This document shows positions 1 to 7,537 of a stretch of DNA of 36,116 nucleotides, piece after piece. This DNA comes from Streptomyces globisporus (lineage in GTDB: Bacteria > Actinomycetota > Actinomycetes > Streptomycetales > Streptomycetaceae), in NCBI RefSeq assembly GCF_003501885.1, contig NZ_QWFA01000045.1:1-36116 (forward strand), written 5' to 3'. The first letter of the stretch is position 1. Each line of letters opens with the position of its first letter. The notes beneath the pieces were generated by a model that made no database searches, had not been told where the DNA came from, and saw nothing but the letters and a program-made list of their open reading frames with translations. A program made the position numbers and the translations under genes.

Positions 1-681
1 GCCGCCGGCGGCCGGATCCCGGTGCTCGTCCCCTACGCGATACCCGACCGGGACTGCGGCGGCGCGTCGCAGGGCGGCGCCCCGGACCTCGCGGCGTACG
101 ACGCGTGGATAGGGAAGTTCGCCCAGGGGCTCGGCTCGGGAGCGGCGATCGTGATCCTGGAACCGGACGCCATTGCCCTCTCCGACTGCCTCACCGCCCC
201 GGAACGCGCCGCCCGCTTCGCCTCACTGGCCCGCGCCGGACGCACCTTGCGCACCGCCAACCCGCAGGCCCGGGTCTACTTCGACGGCGGCCACTCGGGC
301 TGGCACACCCCCGCCGAACAGGCCGCCGCGCTCCGGGCCGCCAAAGCGGCCACCAGCGGCGACGGCATCTTCACCAACGTGTCCAACTTCCACCGCACCG
401 CTGACGAGACCGCCTACGCCCGCCGGGTCCTCGCCGCGCTCGGCGGGCCGGGCGGCCTCGGCGCGGTGATCGACACCAGCCGCAACGGCAACGGAGCGCC
501 CGCCGCCGGTCAGTGGTGCGACCCGGCGGGCCGCGCCCTGGGCCGGACCCCGACGACACGCACCGGCGAGGCCCGGATCGACGCCTACCTCTGGGTGAAA
601 CTGCCGGGGGAGTCCGACGGCTGCTCGGCCGCGGCGGGCTCCTTCACGCCGGAGTACGCCTACGCCCTGGCCACGGGGTGA
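1..681 (+). CDS. Secreted glycoside hydrolase family 6 (cellulase), 5'-truncated by window edge
   Basis: The reading frame is open from base 1, so only the C-terminal part (226 residues) of a GH6 endoglucanase or cellobiohydrolase is present. Family landmarks are visible: IPDRDCGG near the start, the LEPD loop whose Asp (bases 166-168) is the expected catalytic acid, VYFDGGHSGW, the NVSNF block, VIDTSRNGNG, WCDPAG and the closing WVKLPGESDGC block with its Glu and Asp. GH6 enzymes hydrolyse beta-1,4-glucan with inversion and are secreted. The signal peptide and any cellulose-binding module must lie upstream of the window. The protein ends about 20 residues after the last catalytic-domain motif, so no C-terminal binding module follows. 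The ORF looks intact where seen. Whether it is endo- or exo-acting cannot be told from this fragment. Confidence 0.93.
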   Translation, partial: AAGGRIPVLVPYAIPDRDCGGASQGGAPDLAAYDAWIGKFAQGLGSGAAIVILEPDAIALSDCLTAPERAARFASLARAGRTLRTANPQARVYFDGGHSGWHTPAEQAAALRAAKAATSGDGIFTNVSNFHRTADETAYARRVLAALGGPGGLGAVIDTSRNGNGAPAAGQWCDPAGRALGRTPTTRTGEARIDAYLWVKLPGESDGCSAAAGSFTPEYAYALATG

Positions 682-1176
682 ACTGTTCATCGATCGGCCC
701 GCTGACTGTCGACGCAACCATCACGCATGCTTGACTTCGGTCGGCCCACCGCTCCGGTAGGCCGGACGCGTCCACGCGCGCGGACGGCTTCGTCAGGCAT
801 CGGGGCACCCGCCGGATACGTCACCACCTGCAAGGTCGCCGTCATCGCCCGGCGAACTCGATCCAGAGGTCCTGGCCGACCGAGTCGAGCCCTTCCGGCA
901 AGAGGGCGCCGGTCTTGTCGCGGCCTCCCGAAGAGGTGGTGTCACGCCCGGCCAAAACGTTACTGCATGCCTTGTTCGCATCGCGGATTGTGTCGCGCAG
1001 CTCTTGTCGGAGACACAGAGAGACTGGCCTGCCCGTAGCCACGCGCGGCCGAGATCGCTTGCCCGCTCCGCGGTGCTCTGAAGCGACACGGCGTGAAAGC
1101 GGCGCAGGCCGTCGGCACCGAAGTGTGCAGTGATCCGGTCGGCCGACAACAGCAACTCACCTACTCCAACTAGAAC
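682..1176. other. Gene-poor gap with a possible decayed minus-strand reading frame
   Basis: No intact gene is convincing here. On the minus strand a protein-like stretch (ADRITAHFGADGLRRF, about 1090-1140) continues in one frame. A second stretch containing ELRDTIRDANKAC and SVGQDLWIEFAGR lies in a neighbouring frame and ends at a stop near 839-841. This pattern fits a frameshifted gene remnant, but neither piece matches a family I can name. No tRNA, attachment site or clear terminator was seen. The gap directly borders the low-GC toxin cassette, so it may be recombination debris. Confidence 0.3.
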
Positions 1177-2109
1177 TTGGAGTGGTTCGCCGACGCCATC
1201 GACCAGCTCGGCCGAGAGCAGGGAAAGCTCCCGGACAAGAAGAAGAGCTTCGGGGACAAAAGGAGCAAACGTAGTCTCGTAGCGAAGAAGGACGATCGAT
1301 TCGCCAAGTTCGGGGCGGCCATCGACAGGGCCGAGGACAAGGTCGAGGCTACCGCGCACTCCATGCAAAAGGAGATCGAGAAGAATGTAGAGGGAATCGA
1401 CAAGACCAAGAAGAGCAACGACGAATCCGAAAAAGACGTCAAGAAGGACATGGAGGGCTGTAGTCCCGGCAAGAAGGACGGTGACGGGAAAGACGTACCG
1501 ATGTACCTCCTTGCCAAGGACGGGACGGTACAGCAGCTGCTTCCGGATGGAACGTTGAAACCCGTCGACAAGAACGACACGTCAGGAATCCATGGCCTGC
1601 TCGAGTCCGACGGAAAGGCGTGGCGCCCGGAGAGTAGAGCGGAAAAGAGGGAAGTCGGCGTCCAGGACGGCGAGGGCAAGGTGGTCAAATCGACTCGTGT
1701 CGACCCCTACAAAGACCCCTTGGGGCAGGCGACGCAACTCGCTCGCTATGCCAACGACGACTACGAAACGAAGCACAACTACGCCGCAGGTCGATATATC
1801 GACCCTTCTGATAAGAGTAAGGAGCTCATACTCATCGGTCGAAGCGATCGAGGGATGCACTCCGAACGCGTTATCGGGTACTCCCTCATACGTAAGGGGA
1901 AGCAAGAAGGGCTTGACGAAGTCTTCACGGAACGGGCGCCTTGCCAAAAACGAAACAGTCGTTGTGACGCATGGCTCGCGAAGCATTTCGGTGAACACAC
2001 CAAGGTGACGGATGCAGTTCCTTATGACCAACTCAACGGGAAGAGAGAGGAGGGGAACGTGCTCCATCAAGCTTACGTGGAGAAACTGAAGAAGGCGCAC
2101 GGTCGCTGA
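1177..2109 (+). CDS. Polymorphic-toxin C-terminal region with nucleic acid/nucleotide deaminase domain (N-terminally truncated or orphan)
   Basis: The longest open frame is 310 codons from a TTG at 1177. There is no ribosome binding site, and a TAG lies at 1171-1173, so the true start is uncertain and the gene may be a truncated toxin tail. Residues 1-100 are Lys/Glu-rich and probably helical. Residues about 175-300 carry the signature of the cytidine-deaminase-like fold used by bacterial toxins: His228-Ser-Glu230 (zinc ligand and proton shuttle), then Pro255-Cys256 and Cys263. The order H-S-E ... P-C-x6-C is closest to the XOO_2897-type deaminases as I remember them. Such domains are normally the last module of a large exported protein, and no WXG100, RHS or signal sequence is present here. 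Base composition is unlike the surroundings: bases 1801-1860 count to 52% G+C. The SUKH immunity gene begins 24 bases downstream, which supports the toxin assignment. The nucleic acid or nucleotide target cannot be inferred. Confidence 0.72.
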   Translation: MEWFADAIDQLGREQGKLPDKKKSFGDKRSKRSLVAKKDDRFAKFGAAIDRAEDKVEATAHSMQKEIEKNVEGIDKTKKSNDESEKDVKKDMEGCSPGKKDGDGKDVPMYLLAKDGTVQQLLPDGTLKPVDKNDTSGIHGLLESDGKAWRPESRAEKREVGVQDGEGKVVKSTRVDPYKDPLGQATQLARYANDDYETKHNYAAGRYIDPSDKSKELILIGRSDRGMHSERVIGYSLIRKGKQEGLDEVFTERAPCQKRNSRCDAWLAKHFGEHTKVTDAVPYDQLNGKREEGNVLHQAYVEKLKKAHGR

Positions 2110-2133
2110 CATCGAGTGCGATAAGGTCAACCT

Positions 2134-2661
2134 ATGAGCTACTCTGTCAGTTCAAATGAAATTATCCGCCTGTTCGGCCTCCAGGGGATCGTTCTTTTCC
2201 CGCGAGAGGTGCAGCAGGATTCGGCCGGGCTGTCGCGCTCGATGCGGATCCTGCACGAAGTGGGTCTTCCGCACGACGACCTCTTCCTGTCCCGCATGGA
2301 CGTCAAGAACCCTGGTCAGGACTCCGTTTACCTGGGCGAGTTCCTCGCCGAGGCCCAGAAGTGGCTGGTGCTGGGGTACTTCAACGACTCCGTCCTGGCT
2401 TTCGACCCCGATAGCCAGCACGTCTACGCCTTCCCGGAAGGTACTTCGCGGCATCTGCTCATCCACCGCGATGTCGAATCCCTCGTCCACAGTCTCTGTG
2501 TGCTGCAGACATACCATGTCGAGCGCGACTCCGCCGACGACGAGGAAGCGCTCGCGCGGCAGGCACATGCGGAGATCGAGCAGTTCGACAGCACGCCGTT
2601 CCAGGACCCCATCTCGGAGTGGAACATCATCTTCGAGGAGATCTTCGAAGGGTCCTGGTAA
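2134..2661 (+). CDS. SUKH-4-like immunity protein
   Basis: This 175-residue cytosolic protein lacks a signal peptide and membrane segments. The N-terminal block (EIIRLFG...GIVLFP), the VGLP segment near residue 47 and the acidic C-terminus ending in an EWNIIFEEIFEG-type tail resemble the SUKH-4 immunity family. Members bind and neutralise toxin domains of polymorphic systems, and in Streptomyces they are commonly encoded beside deaminase toxins. The ATG at 2134 has an AAGG purine block eight bases upstream. The gene follows the deaminase ORF by 24 bases on the same strand, the standard toxin-then-immunity order. It is probably co-transcribed and could persist as an orphan immunity gene if the toxin is inactive. 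The family call rests on pattern and context; the subfamily number is less certain than SUKH membership. Confidence 0.72.
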   Translation: MSYSVSSNEIIRLFGLQGIVLFPREVQQDSAGLSRSMRILHEVGLPHDDLFLSRMDVKNPGQDSVYLGEFLAEAQKWLVLGYFNDSVLAFDPDSQHVYAFPEGTSRHLLIHRDVESLVHSLCVLQTYHVERDSADDEEALARQAHAEIEQFDSTPFQDPISEWNIIFEEIFEGSW

Positions 2662-2676
2662 CGAGCGCGCAGAGGT

Positions 2677-4071
2677 TCAGGACTTCCCGGGCCCGGAGTC
2701 CGTGTCGCCGGATCCCTCGTCGTACGCCGACGTCCCTGCGTCCAGCAGTGGTTCCTCGGTCTTGAGGTGGGCCGGGGCGAAGGCCCGCAGCACGTGGTAG
2801 CCGGTGATCACGACGAGCGTGCCGAGCGCGATGCCACCCAGTTCGAAGTTGTCGGTGATCTTCAGGCTGACCCCGCCGACGCCGATGATGATGCCCGCGG
2901 CGGCCGGAACGAGGTTGAGCGGATTACGCAGGTCCACCCGGCCGTTGAGCCAGATCTGGGCGCCGAGCAGGCCGATCATCCCGTACAGGATCACGGTGAT
3001 CCCGCCGAGCACCCCGCCGGGGATCGCGGCGACGACCGCCCCGAACTTGGGGCAGAGGCCGAAGAGCAGGGCGAAGCAGGCCGCCGCCCAGTAGGCGGCT
3101 GTGGAGTAGACGCGGGTCGCGGCCATCACGCCGATGTTCTCGGAATACGTGGTGTTGGGCGGCCCGCCCACGGCGGTGGAGAGCATGGAGGCCGCGCCGT
3201 CCGCCGCGATGGCGGTGCCGAGCTTGTCGTCCAGCGGGTCGCCGGTCATCTCGCCGACGGCCTTGACGTGCCCGGCGTTCTCCGCGACCAGCGCGATCAC
3301 CACGGGCAGCGCCACCAGGATCGCCGACCACTCGAAGGCGGGCGCGTGGAAGGACGGCAGCCCGATCCAGTCGGCCTGGCCTACGGCCGAGAGGTCGAGG
3401 CGCCAGTGGTCGACGGCCTCCGCCCCGCCCGCCGGAGAGTGGATCTTCCCGAACACCAGGTCCAGCACCCAGGACAGCACGTACCCGAAGACCAGCCCCA
3501 GGAAGATCGCGATCCGGGAGAGGAAGCCGCGCAGACACACCACGGCGAGGCCGGTGAACAGCATCACCGCCAGCGCCGTCCACTGGTCCTGCGGCCAGTA
3601 CGTGGATGCGGTCACGGGCGCCAGGTTGAAGCCGATCAGCATCACGACCGCGCCCGTCACCACCGGCGGCATCGCCGCGTGGATGATCCGCGCGCCGAAC
3701 CGCTGCACGGCGAGACCGACCAGGAACAGGGCCGCGCCGACCACCAGCACCGCGCCGGTGACGGTCGCGCTGTCGCCGCCGCTCGCCCGGATCGTGGCCG
3801 CGACGCCGACGAAGGAGAGCGAGCAGCCCAGATAGCTGGGCACCCGGCCCTTGGTCGCCAGCAGGAAGATCGCGGTCGCGACGCCGGACATCATGATCGC
3901 GAGGTTCGGGTCCAGGCCCATCAGGACCGGGGCGACGAACGACGCTCCGAACATCGCGACGACGTGCTGGGCGCCGAGTCCGAACGTACGGGGCCAGGTG
4001 AGCCGTTCGTCGGGGCGGACCACCGCCCCGGGCGCGGGGGTCTTCCCGTCGCCGTGCAAGGTCCAGCGCAC
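2677..4071 (-). CDS. NCS2-family uracil/xanthine permease
   Basis: This is an inner-membrane nucleobase:cation symporter of 464 residues with about 14 hydrophobic segments. NCS2 landmarks are present: GAQHVVAMFG in the first membrane helix, the AENAGHVKAVGEMTGDP loop carrying the substrate-binding Glu, and GGPPNTTYSENIG, which matches the UraA-type motif. The C-terminus is a short polar tail. The GTG at 4071 is the first conventional start in the protein-like frame. However, the sequence reads sensibly back to a CTG at 4083, which sits on the stop of the upstream MFS gene, and homologues I remember begin at that position with ATG. A CTG start is therefore possible. Tight spacing behind the MFS gene suggests one transcript and perhaps translational coupling. 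It converges on the SUKH gene with only 15 bases between stop codons and no obvious terminator. Confidence 0.9.
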   Translation of the reverse strand: MRWTLHGDGKTPAPGAVVRPDERLTWPRTFGLGAQHVVAMFGASFVAPVLMGLDPNLAIMMSGVATAIFLLATKGRVPSYLGCSLSFVGVAATIRASGGDSATVTGAVLVVGAALFLVGLAVQRFGARIIHAAMPPVVTGAVVMLIGFNLAPVTASTYWPQDQWTALAVMLFTGLAVVCLRGFLSRIAIFLGLVFGYVLSWVLDLVFGKIHSPAGGAEAVDHWRLDLSAVGQADWIGLPSFHAPAFEWSAILVALPVVIALVAENAGHVKAVGEMTGDPLDDKLGTAIAADGAASMLSTAVGGPPNTTYSENIGVMAATRVYSTAAYWAAACFALLFGLCPKFGAVVAAIPGGVLGGITVILYGMIGLLGAQIWLNGRVDLRNPLNLVPAAAGIIIGVGGVSLKITDNFELGGIALGTLVVITGYHVLRAFAPAHLKTEEPLLDAGTSAYDEGSGDTDSGPGKS

Positions 4072-4079
4072 GCCGAGGC

Positions 4080-5249
4080 TCAGTCGGCCGACCGGAGCAC
4101 CCCGGCGCCCAGCACCAGGCCGAAGGCCAGCACCGTCACCACGCCGAACGACACCACCAGCGAGGTCGCCTCGGCCAGCGAGCCGATCGCGGAGGGGGCG
4201 ATCAGGCCGGAGGTGTACGTGATGGTGGCGACGCCCGCGATGGCCTGGCTCGGGTTCGGTCCGCTGCGCCCCGCCGCGGCGAAGGCCAGCGGGACCACGA
4301 CCGCGACGCCGAGCCCCAGCAGCCCGAAGCCGCACATCGCGGCCGCGGGGGAGGGCGAGAACACGACCAGCAGCCCGCCCCCGGTGGCCATCACTCCGCC
4401 GGTCCGCACCGTGCGGACCGCGCCGAACCGGTCGACGATCCGGTCCCCGGCGATCCTGGCCACCGCCATCATCAGGGCGAACGCCGTGGTGGACGCGGCC
4501 GCGAGACCGTCCGAACTGTCCAGGACGTCCCGCAGGTAGACCGCCGACCAGTCCAGGCTGGCCCCCTCGGCGAACACCGCGCAGAACCCGACCGCCCCGA
4601 TGATCAGGGCCGACTTCGGCGGCAAGGTGAACCGCGGCGGCGGCTCCTCGTCCGGGTGGCTCTGGATGTCGAGGACGTCCCGGCAGGCGATCAGGCCCAG
4701 CGCCGTGAGCACCAGGGCCGCGACGAGATGGTGCGTCCGTGCGTCGGTCGCGGTGTGGGCCGCGACCGTGCCCGCCGCCGAACCGACCAGCGCGCCCACG
4801 CTCCACATGCCGTGCAACCCCGACATGATCGACTTGTCGAGACGGTTCTCCACCTCGACGCCCAGCGCGTTCATGGCCACGTCGGACATCCCCGCCGTCG
4901 CCCCGTAGACGAACAGCGCGGCGCAGAGGGTGAGCAGGTTCGGCGCCAGCGCGGGCAGGATCAGCGCCAGCGTCCACAGCGTCAGCAGTCCCCGCAGCGC
5001 GGTCCGGGCGCCGAAACGGTGGCTGATCCGGCCCGCCAGCGGCATCGCGATCGACGCGCCGATCGCCGGGAAGGCCAGCGCCAGGCCGAGCTGACCCGCG
5101 CTCACCCCGGCGTGGTCCTGGATCCACGGCACCCGGGTCGCGAAGCTGCCGGTCACCGCCCCGTGGACGGTGAAGACGGCGGCGACGGCGATCCGCGCCC
5201 GCTTCACCTGCTGTGTGCTGTAGACCGTGACGGTCGAGTCCTTCGTCAT
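4080..5249 (-). CDS. MFS transporter, probable aminosugar (glucosamine) permease/exporter partner of the ROK regulator
   Basis: This 389-residue protein has twelve predicted membrane helices and the MFS pattern of short basic loops (GRISHRFGAR after helix 2, DRFGAVRTVR after helix 8). The ATG at 5249 is preferred over the longer frame because a GGGGAGGGG-type site lies about ten bases upstream and the Lys/Arg-rich stretch before it is intergenic. The gene is divergent from the ROK repressor, with a perfect operator dyad between them, so it is very likely the regulator's main target. From memory, the equivalent S. coelicolor pair (SCO1448/SCO1447) is the RokL6 system, in which the MFS protein is linked to glucosamine export or handling. 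That substrate is a transfer by orthology, not something this sequence shows. It is followed by the NCS2 permease with stop and start essentially touching. Confidence 0.87.
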   Translation of the reverse strand: MTKDSTVTVYSTQQVKRARIAVAAVFTVHGAVTGSFATRVPWIQDHAGVSAGQLGLALAFPAIGASIAMPLAGRISHRFGARTALRGLLTLWTLALILPALAPNLLTLCAALFVYGATAGMSDVAMNALGVEVENRLDKSIMSGLHGMWSVGALVGSAAGTVAAHTATDARTHHLVAALVLTALGLIACRDVLDIQSHPDEEPPPRFTLPPKSALIIGAVGFCAVFAEGASLDWSAVYLRDVLDSSDGLAAASTTAFALMMAVARIAGDRIVDRFGAVRTVRTGGVMATGGGLLVVFSPSPAAAMCGFGLLGLGVAVVVPLAFAAAGRSGPNPSQAIAGVATITYTSGLIAPSAIGSLAEATSLVVSFGVVTVLAFGLVLGAGVLRSAD

Positions 5250-5346
5250 GCCGTCGAGCCCCTCCCCTGGGAATCCTCGTTGCCGGCCGTTCCGGCGGCG
5301 CATCCGACGCATCCGGCGCTTCCGCACGACAATGCGTGGCGTAAAC

Positions 5347-5367
5347 TATCAGGAACCCTGCCTGATA
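5347..5367. promoter_or_regulatory. ROK-family operator, RokL6-like dyad TATCAGG-N7-CCTGATA
   Basis: A perfect 7-bp inverted repeat (5347-5353 and 5361-5367) with a 7-base spacer lies between the divergent MFS and ROK genes. It equals the consensus I recall for RokL6 of S. coelicolor, C(T)TATCAGG-7 nt-CCTGATAG(A). It sits 98 bases from the MFS start and 61 from the ROK start, so one bound repressor could block both promoters. Confidence 0.85.
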
Positions 5368-5427
5368 AATAGTCGTTTCTCATCGGCCCGGAAAAGCGGC
5401 GGGGCGGCCATCTGGAAGGATCCCGGT

Positions 5428-6618
5428 ATGCCCGCATCTCCGAGCACGGCTCGGGCCATCAACGACCGGCTCGCCCTGCGGCTGCTCCAGCAGGAAGGCC
5501 CGCTGACGGCCACCCAGCTCAAGACGCTGACCGGACTCTCCCGGCCCACCGTCGCCGACCTCGTCGAACGGCTCCGTAGCGCCGGTCTGATCCAGGTCGT
5601 CGGCGAGTCCGGAGCCGTCCGTCGCGGCCCCAACGCCAAGCTGTACGGGATCGTCGCCGACCGGGCCCATCTCGCCGCGCTCGACGTGCGCCTCGGCAGC
5701 GTCAGCGTGGTCGTCACCGATCTGCTGGGAACGACGCTCGCCGAGGACTCGCTGCCCATCGGCAGCGACACCGGCACCGAACCCGCCGTCGAGCGGGCCG
5801 CCGCCCTCCTGGAGCGCACCGCCCGCGCGGCCGGGGCCGTCCCCCTGCACAGCGTCGGAATCGGCGCCCCGGGCCTGATCGACCCCGGCACCGGCGAACT
5901 GCGTGACAGCTCCGGCCTGCCCGCCTGGCACCGGGGCCTGGTCCGGGAGCTCCAGCGGCGGCTCCCGGCCACCGTCCTGGTGGAGAACGAGACGAACCTC
6001 GCGGCCGTCGCGGAGCACCGGGAGGGCGCCGCCCACGACCGGGAGACCTTCGTCCTGCTCTGGCTGGGTCAGGGGATCGGGGCCGCCGTGATGCTGGACG
6101 GCAAGTTGCGTCAGGGGGCGTCCGGCGGCGCGGGGGAGATCGGCTTCCTTCCGGTCCCCGGGGTGAGCGGGCTGCCGTCGGCGGTCAACTGCGAGGGCGG
6201 ATTCCACTCCCTGGCCGGCTCCGTCGCGCTGTGCGAACTCGCCGCCGCGCACGGGCTCGTGGACCGCGGGACCGTGGCCGAGGGGCAGGAGGAGGCGGCC
6301 GCCGTGGAAGCGGTGCGGGCCGCCCTGGAGGCGGGGGAGGCGGGCGAGCCCTTCCTGAAGGAGGTCGCCGACCGCCTCGCCCTCGGGTCCGCCGCCGTCG
6401 TCTCGGTGCTCGACCCCGGCTGCGTACTGCTCGCGGGGGCCGTCGGCCATGCGGGCGGGGCCGCGCTCGCCGCCCGGGTCGAGGAGCGGCTGGCCACGAT
6501 GTCACCCCTGCGCACCGAGGTCCGCGCCGGTTCGCTGGGCGACGGGGCCGTGTTGCGTGGTGCGCTGATCACCGCCCGGGACGCGGCGCAGGATGCGCTG
6601 TTCGCCCCGGAGGGCTGA
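5428..6618 (+). CDS. rokL6: ROK-family transcriptional repressor, RokL6-like
   Basis: This 396-residue regulator has an N-terminal winged helix-turn-helix (about residues 20-65; TATQLKTLTGLSRPTVADLV is the recognition region) fused to a ROK sugar-kinase-like domain. ROK features include GIGAPGLID, VENETNLAAVAEH and GQGIGAAVMLDGKL followed by GGAGEIGFLPV. The usual ROK zinc cluster (CxCGxxGCxE) is degenerate here: only one Cys is left in the VNCEGGFHS segment, so zinc-dependent folding is doubtful. The ATG at 5428 follows GGAAGGA by seven bases. It is divergent from the MFS transporter with a shared operator, implying autoregulation and control of the transporter. The rokL6 name is by operator match and remembered gene order; the ligand (a glucosamine derivative) is inferred. 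Confidence 0.85.
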   Translation: MPASPSTARAINDRLALRLLQQEGPLTATQLKTLTGLSRPTVADLVERLRSAGLIQVVGESGAVRRGPNAKLYGIVADRAHLAALDVRLGSVSVVVTDLLGTTLAEDSLPIGSDTGTEPAVERAAALLERTARAAGAVPLHSVGIGAPGLIDPGTGELRDSSGLPAWHRGLVRELQRRLPATVLVENETNLAAVAEHREGAAHDRETFVLLWLGQGIGAAVMLDGKLRQGASGGAGEIGFLPVPGVSGLPSAVNCEGGFHSLAGSVALCELAAAHGLVDRGTVAEGQEEAAAVEAVRAALEAGEAGEPFLKEVADRLALGSAAVVSVLDPGCVLLAGAVGHAGGAALAARVEERLATMSPLRTEVRAGSLGDGAVLRGALITARDAAQDALFAPEG

Positions 6619-6678
6619 CCGGAAACATGCGGACGACCGAACCGGAGGTCCACGACGGGCCGCCCGGACCGCGTCGAC

Positions 6679-7425
6679 TCAGTCCGGGCGCCGGTGGCGG
6701 CGGTCGAGGAACTCCTCGAACGTCACGGTTCCCCCGGCGTGTTCGGGGGCGAGATGGTCACCGCGCCGGTAGCCCGCGTACGCCCGGCCCGCCAGCCGGA
6801 CCGGCACCACCCGCCGCCTGCGCCCGGTGGCCCGCAGGAACGCCCCGGCCAGATCGGACAGCGTACGGACCTCGGGGCCGCCCAGGTCGGGCACCCGGCC
6901 CGCCGGTCCGCCGAGCGCCAGGGCGGCCAGCCGGCCGGCGGCCTCGCCGCTGTCGATGGGCTGGAGCGACACCCCGGCGGGCACCGGCAGTACGGGCAGC
7001 CTGGCCGCGCCGGACAGGATGCGCAGGGCCAGGTCGTGGAACTGCGTGGTCCGCAGGATCGTCGAGCCGAGCCCGGAGTCCTCGATCATCCGCTCGACCC
7101 GGTGCTTGACCGTGTAGTAGCCCAGTGGCAGCCGGTCCACGCCCACGATCGAGATGTGGACGAGGTGCGGCGTCCCGGCCCGCTTCGCCGCGTTGATGAG
7201 GAAGCCGGCCGCCCGGTCGTCGCCGCCGCGCGGGGTGGTGGCGCAGTGGACGATGACGTCCGCCCCCTCGACCGCCGCGTCCAGACCCTTGCCGTCGCGC
7301 AAATCGACGGCGTACGAGCGGGAGCGGCGGCTGAGCCCGCGGACGTCAACCCCTTCCGTACGGAGCCGCTCCGCGACCTGCCGGCCGAGGGTTCCGGTGG
7401 CGCCGGTGACCGGAATCGTCGTCAT
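6679..7425 (-). CDS. NmrA-like atypical SDR, NAD(P)-binding protein
   Basis: This 248-residue soluble protein has a Rossmann N-terminus (VTGATGTLGRQV, residues 6-17). The patterns VIVHCATTPRGG, LVHISIVGVD and YYTVKHRVERMIEDSG are typical of the atypical short-chain reductases called NmrA-like or SDR5. The YxxxK pair is replaced by YYTVKH. Members bind NAD(P)H and serve as redox sensors or reductases; substrates are rarely known. The ATG at 7425 starts exactly at the glycine-rich motif. It is convergent with the ROK gene and downstream of a strong terminator closing the chitinase, so it probably has its own promoter in 7426-7483. No functional link to either neighbour is evident. Confidence 0.85.
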   Translation of the reverse strand: MTTIPVTGATGTLGRQVAERLRTEGVDVRGLSRRSRSYAVDLRDGKGLDAAVEGADVIVHCATTPRGGDDRAAGFLINAAKRAGTPHLVHISIVGVDRLPLGYYTVKHRVERMIEDSGLGSTILRTTQFHDLALRILSGAARLPVLPVPAGVSLQPIDSGEAAGRLAALALGGPAGRVPDLGGPEVRTLSDLAGAFLRATGRRRRVVPVRLAGRAYAGYRRGDHLAPEHAGGTVTFEEFLDRRHRRPD

Positions 7426-7483
7426 GGGGCCAGCCTGCCAGAGCGCGGTCCGGCCCGGCGGCGACCCGGGGGGAGAACCGCAA

Positions 7484-7521
7484 GGCCCGGCGTGAGCGGG
7501 GAGAACCGCTCACGCCGGGCC
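7484..7521 (-). terminator. Rho-independent terminator of the large chitinase gene
   Basis: A perfect 16-bp stem (7484-7499 with 7506-7521) has a 6-base loop. It lies 17 bases past the chitinase stop on the minus strand. No T-run follows, as is usual in Streptomyces. Confidence 0.8.
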
Positions 7522-7537
7522 GGGGGCACACGAGGGA

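Noticed and set aside
2767..4539. 590-codon plus-strand open frame across the permease and MFS genes
   Set aside because: It is an antisense shadow of two clear membrane-protein genes; its translation is Arg/His/Asp-rich low-complexity with no family motif.
4084..5127. N-terminal extension of the permease frame through the MFS gene
   Set aside because: The extension is Arg/Gly-rich, lies wholly inside the MFS coding sequence in another frame, and is not part of any NCS2 protein.
6619..6678. Hairpin GGTCC...GGACC between the ROK and NmrA genes
   Set aside because: The stem is only 5 bp with a long loop and no T-run; too weak to call a terminator.
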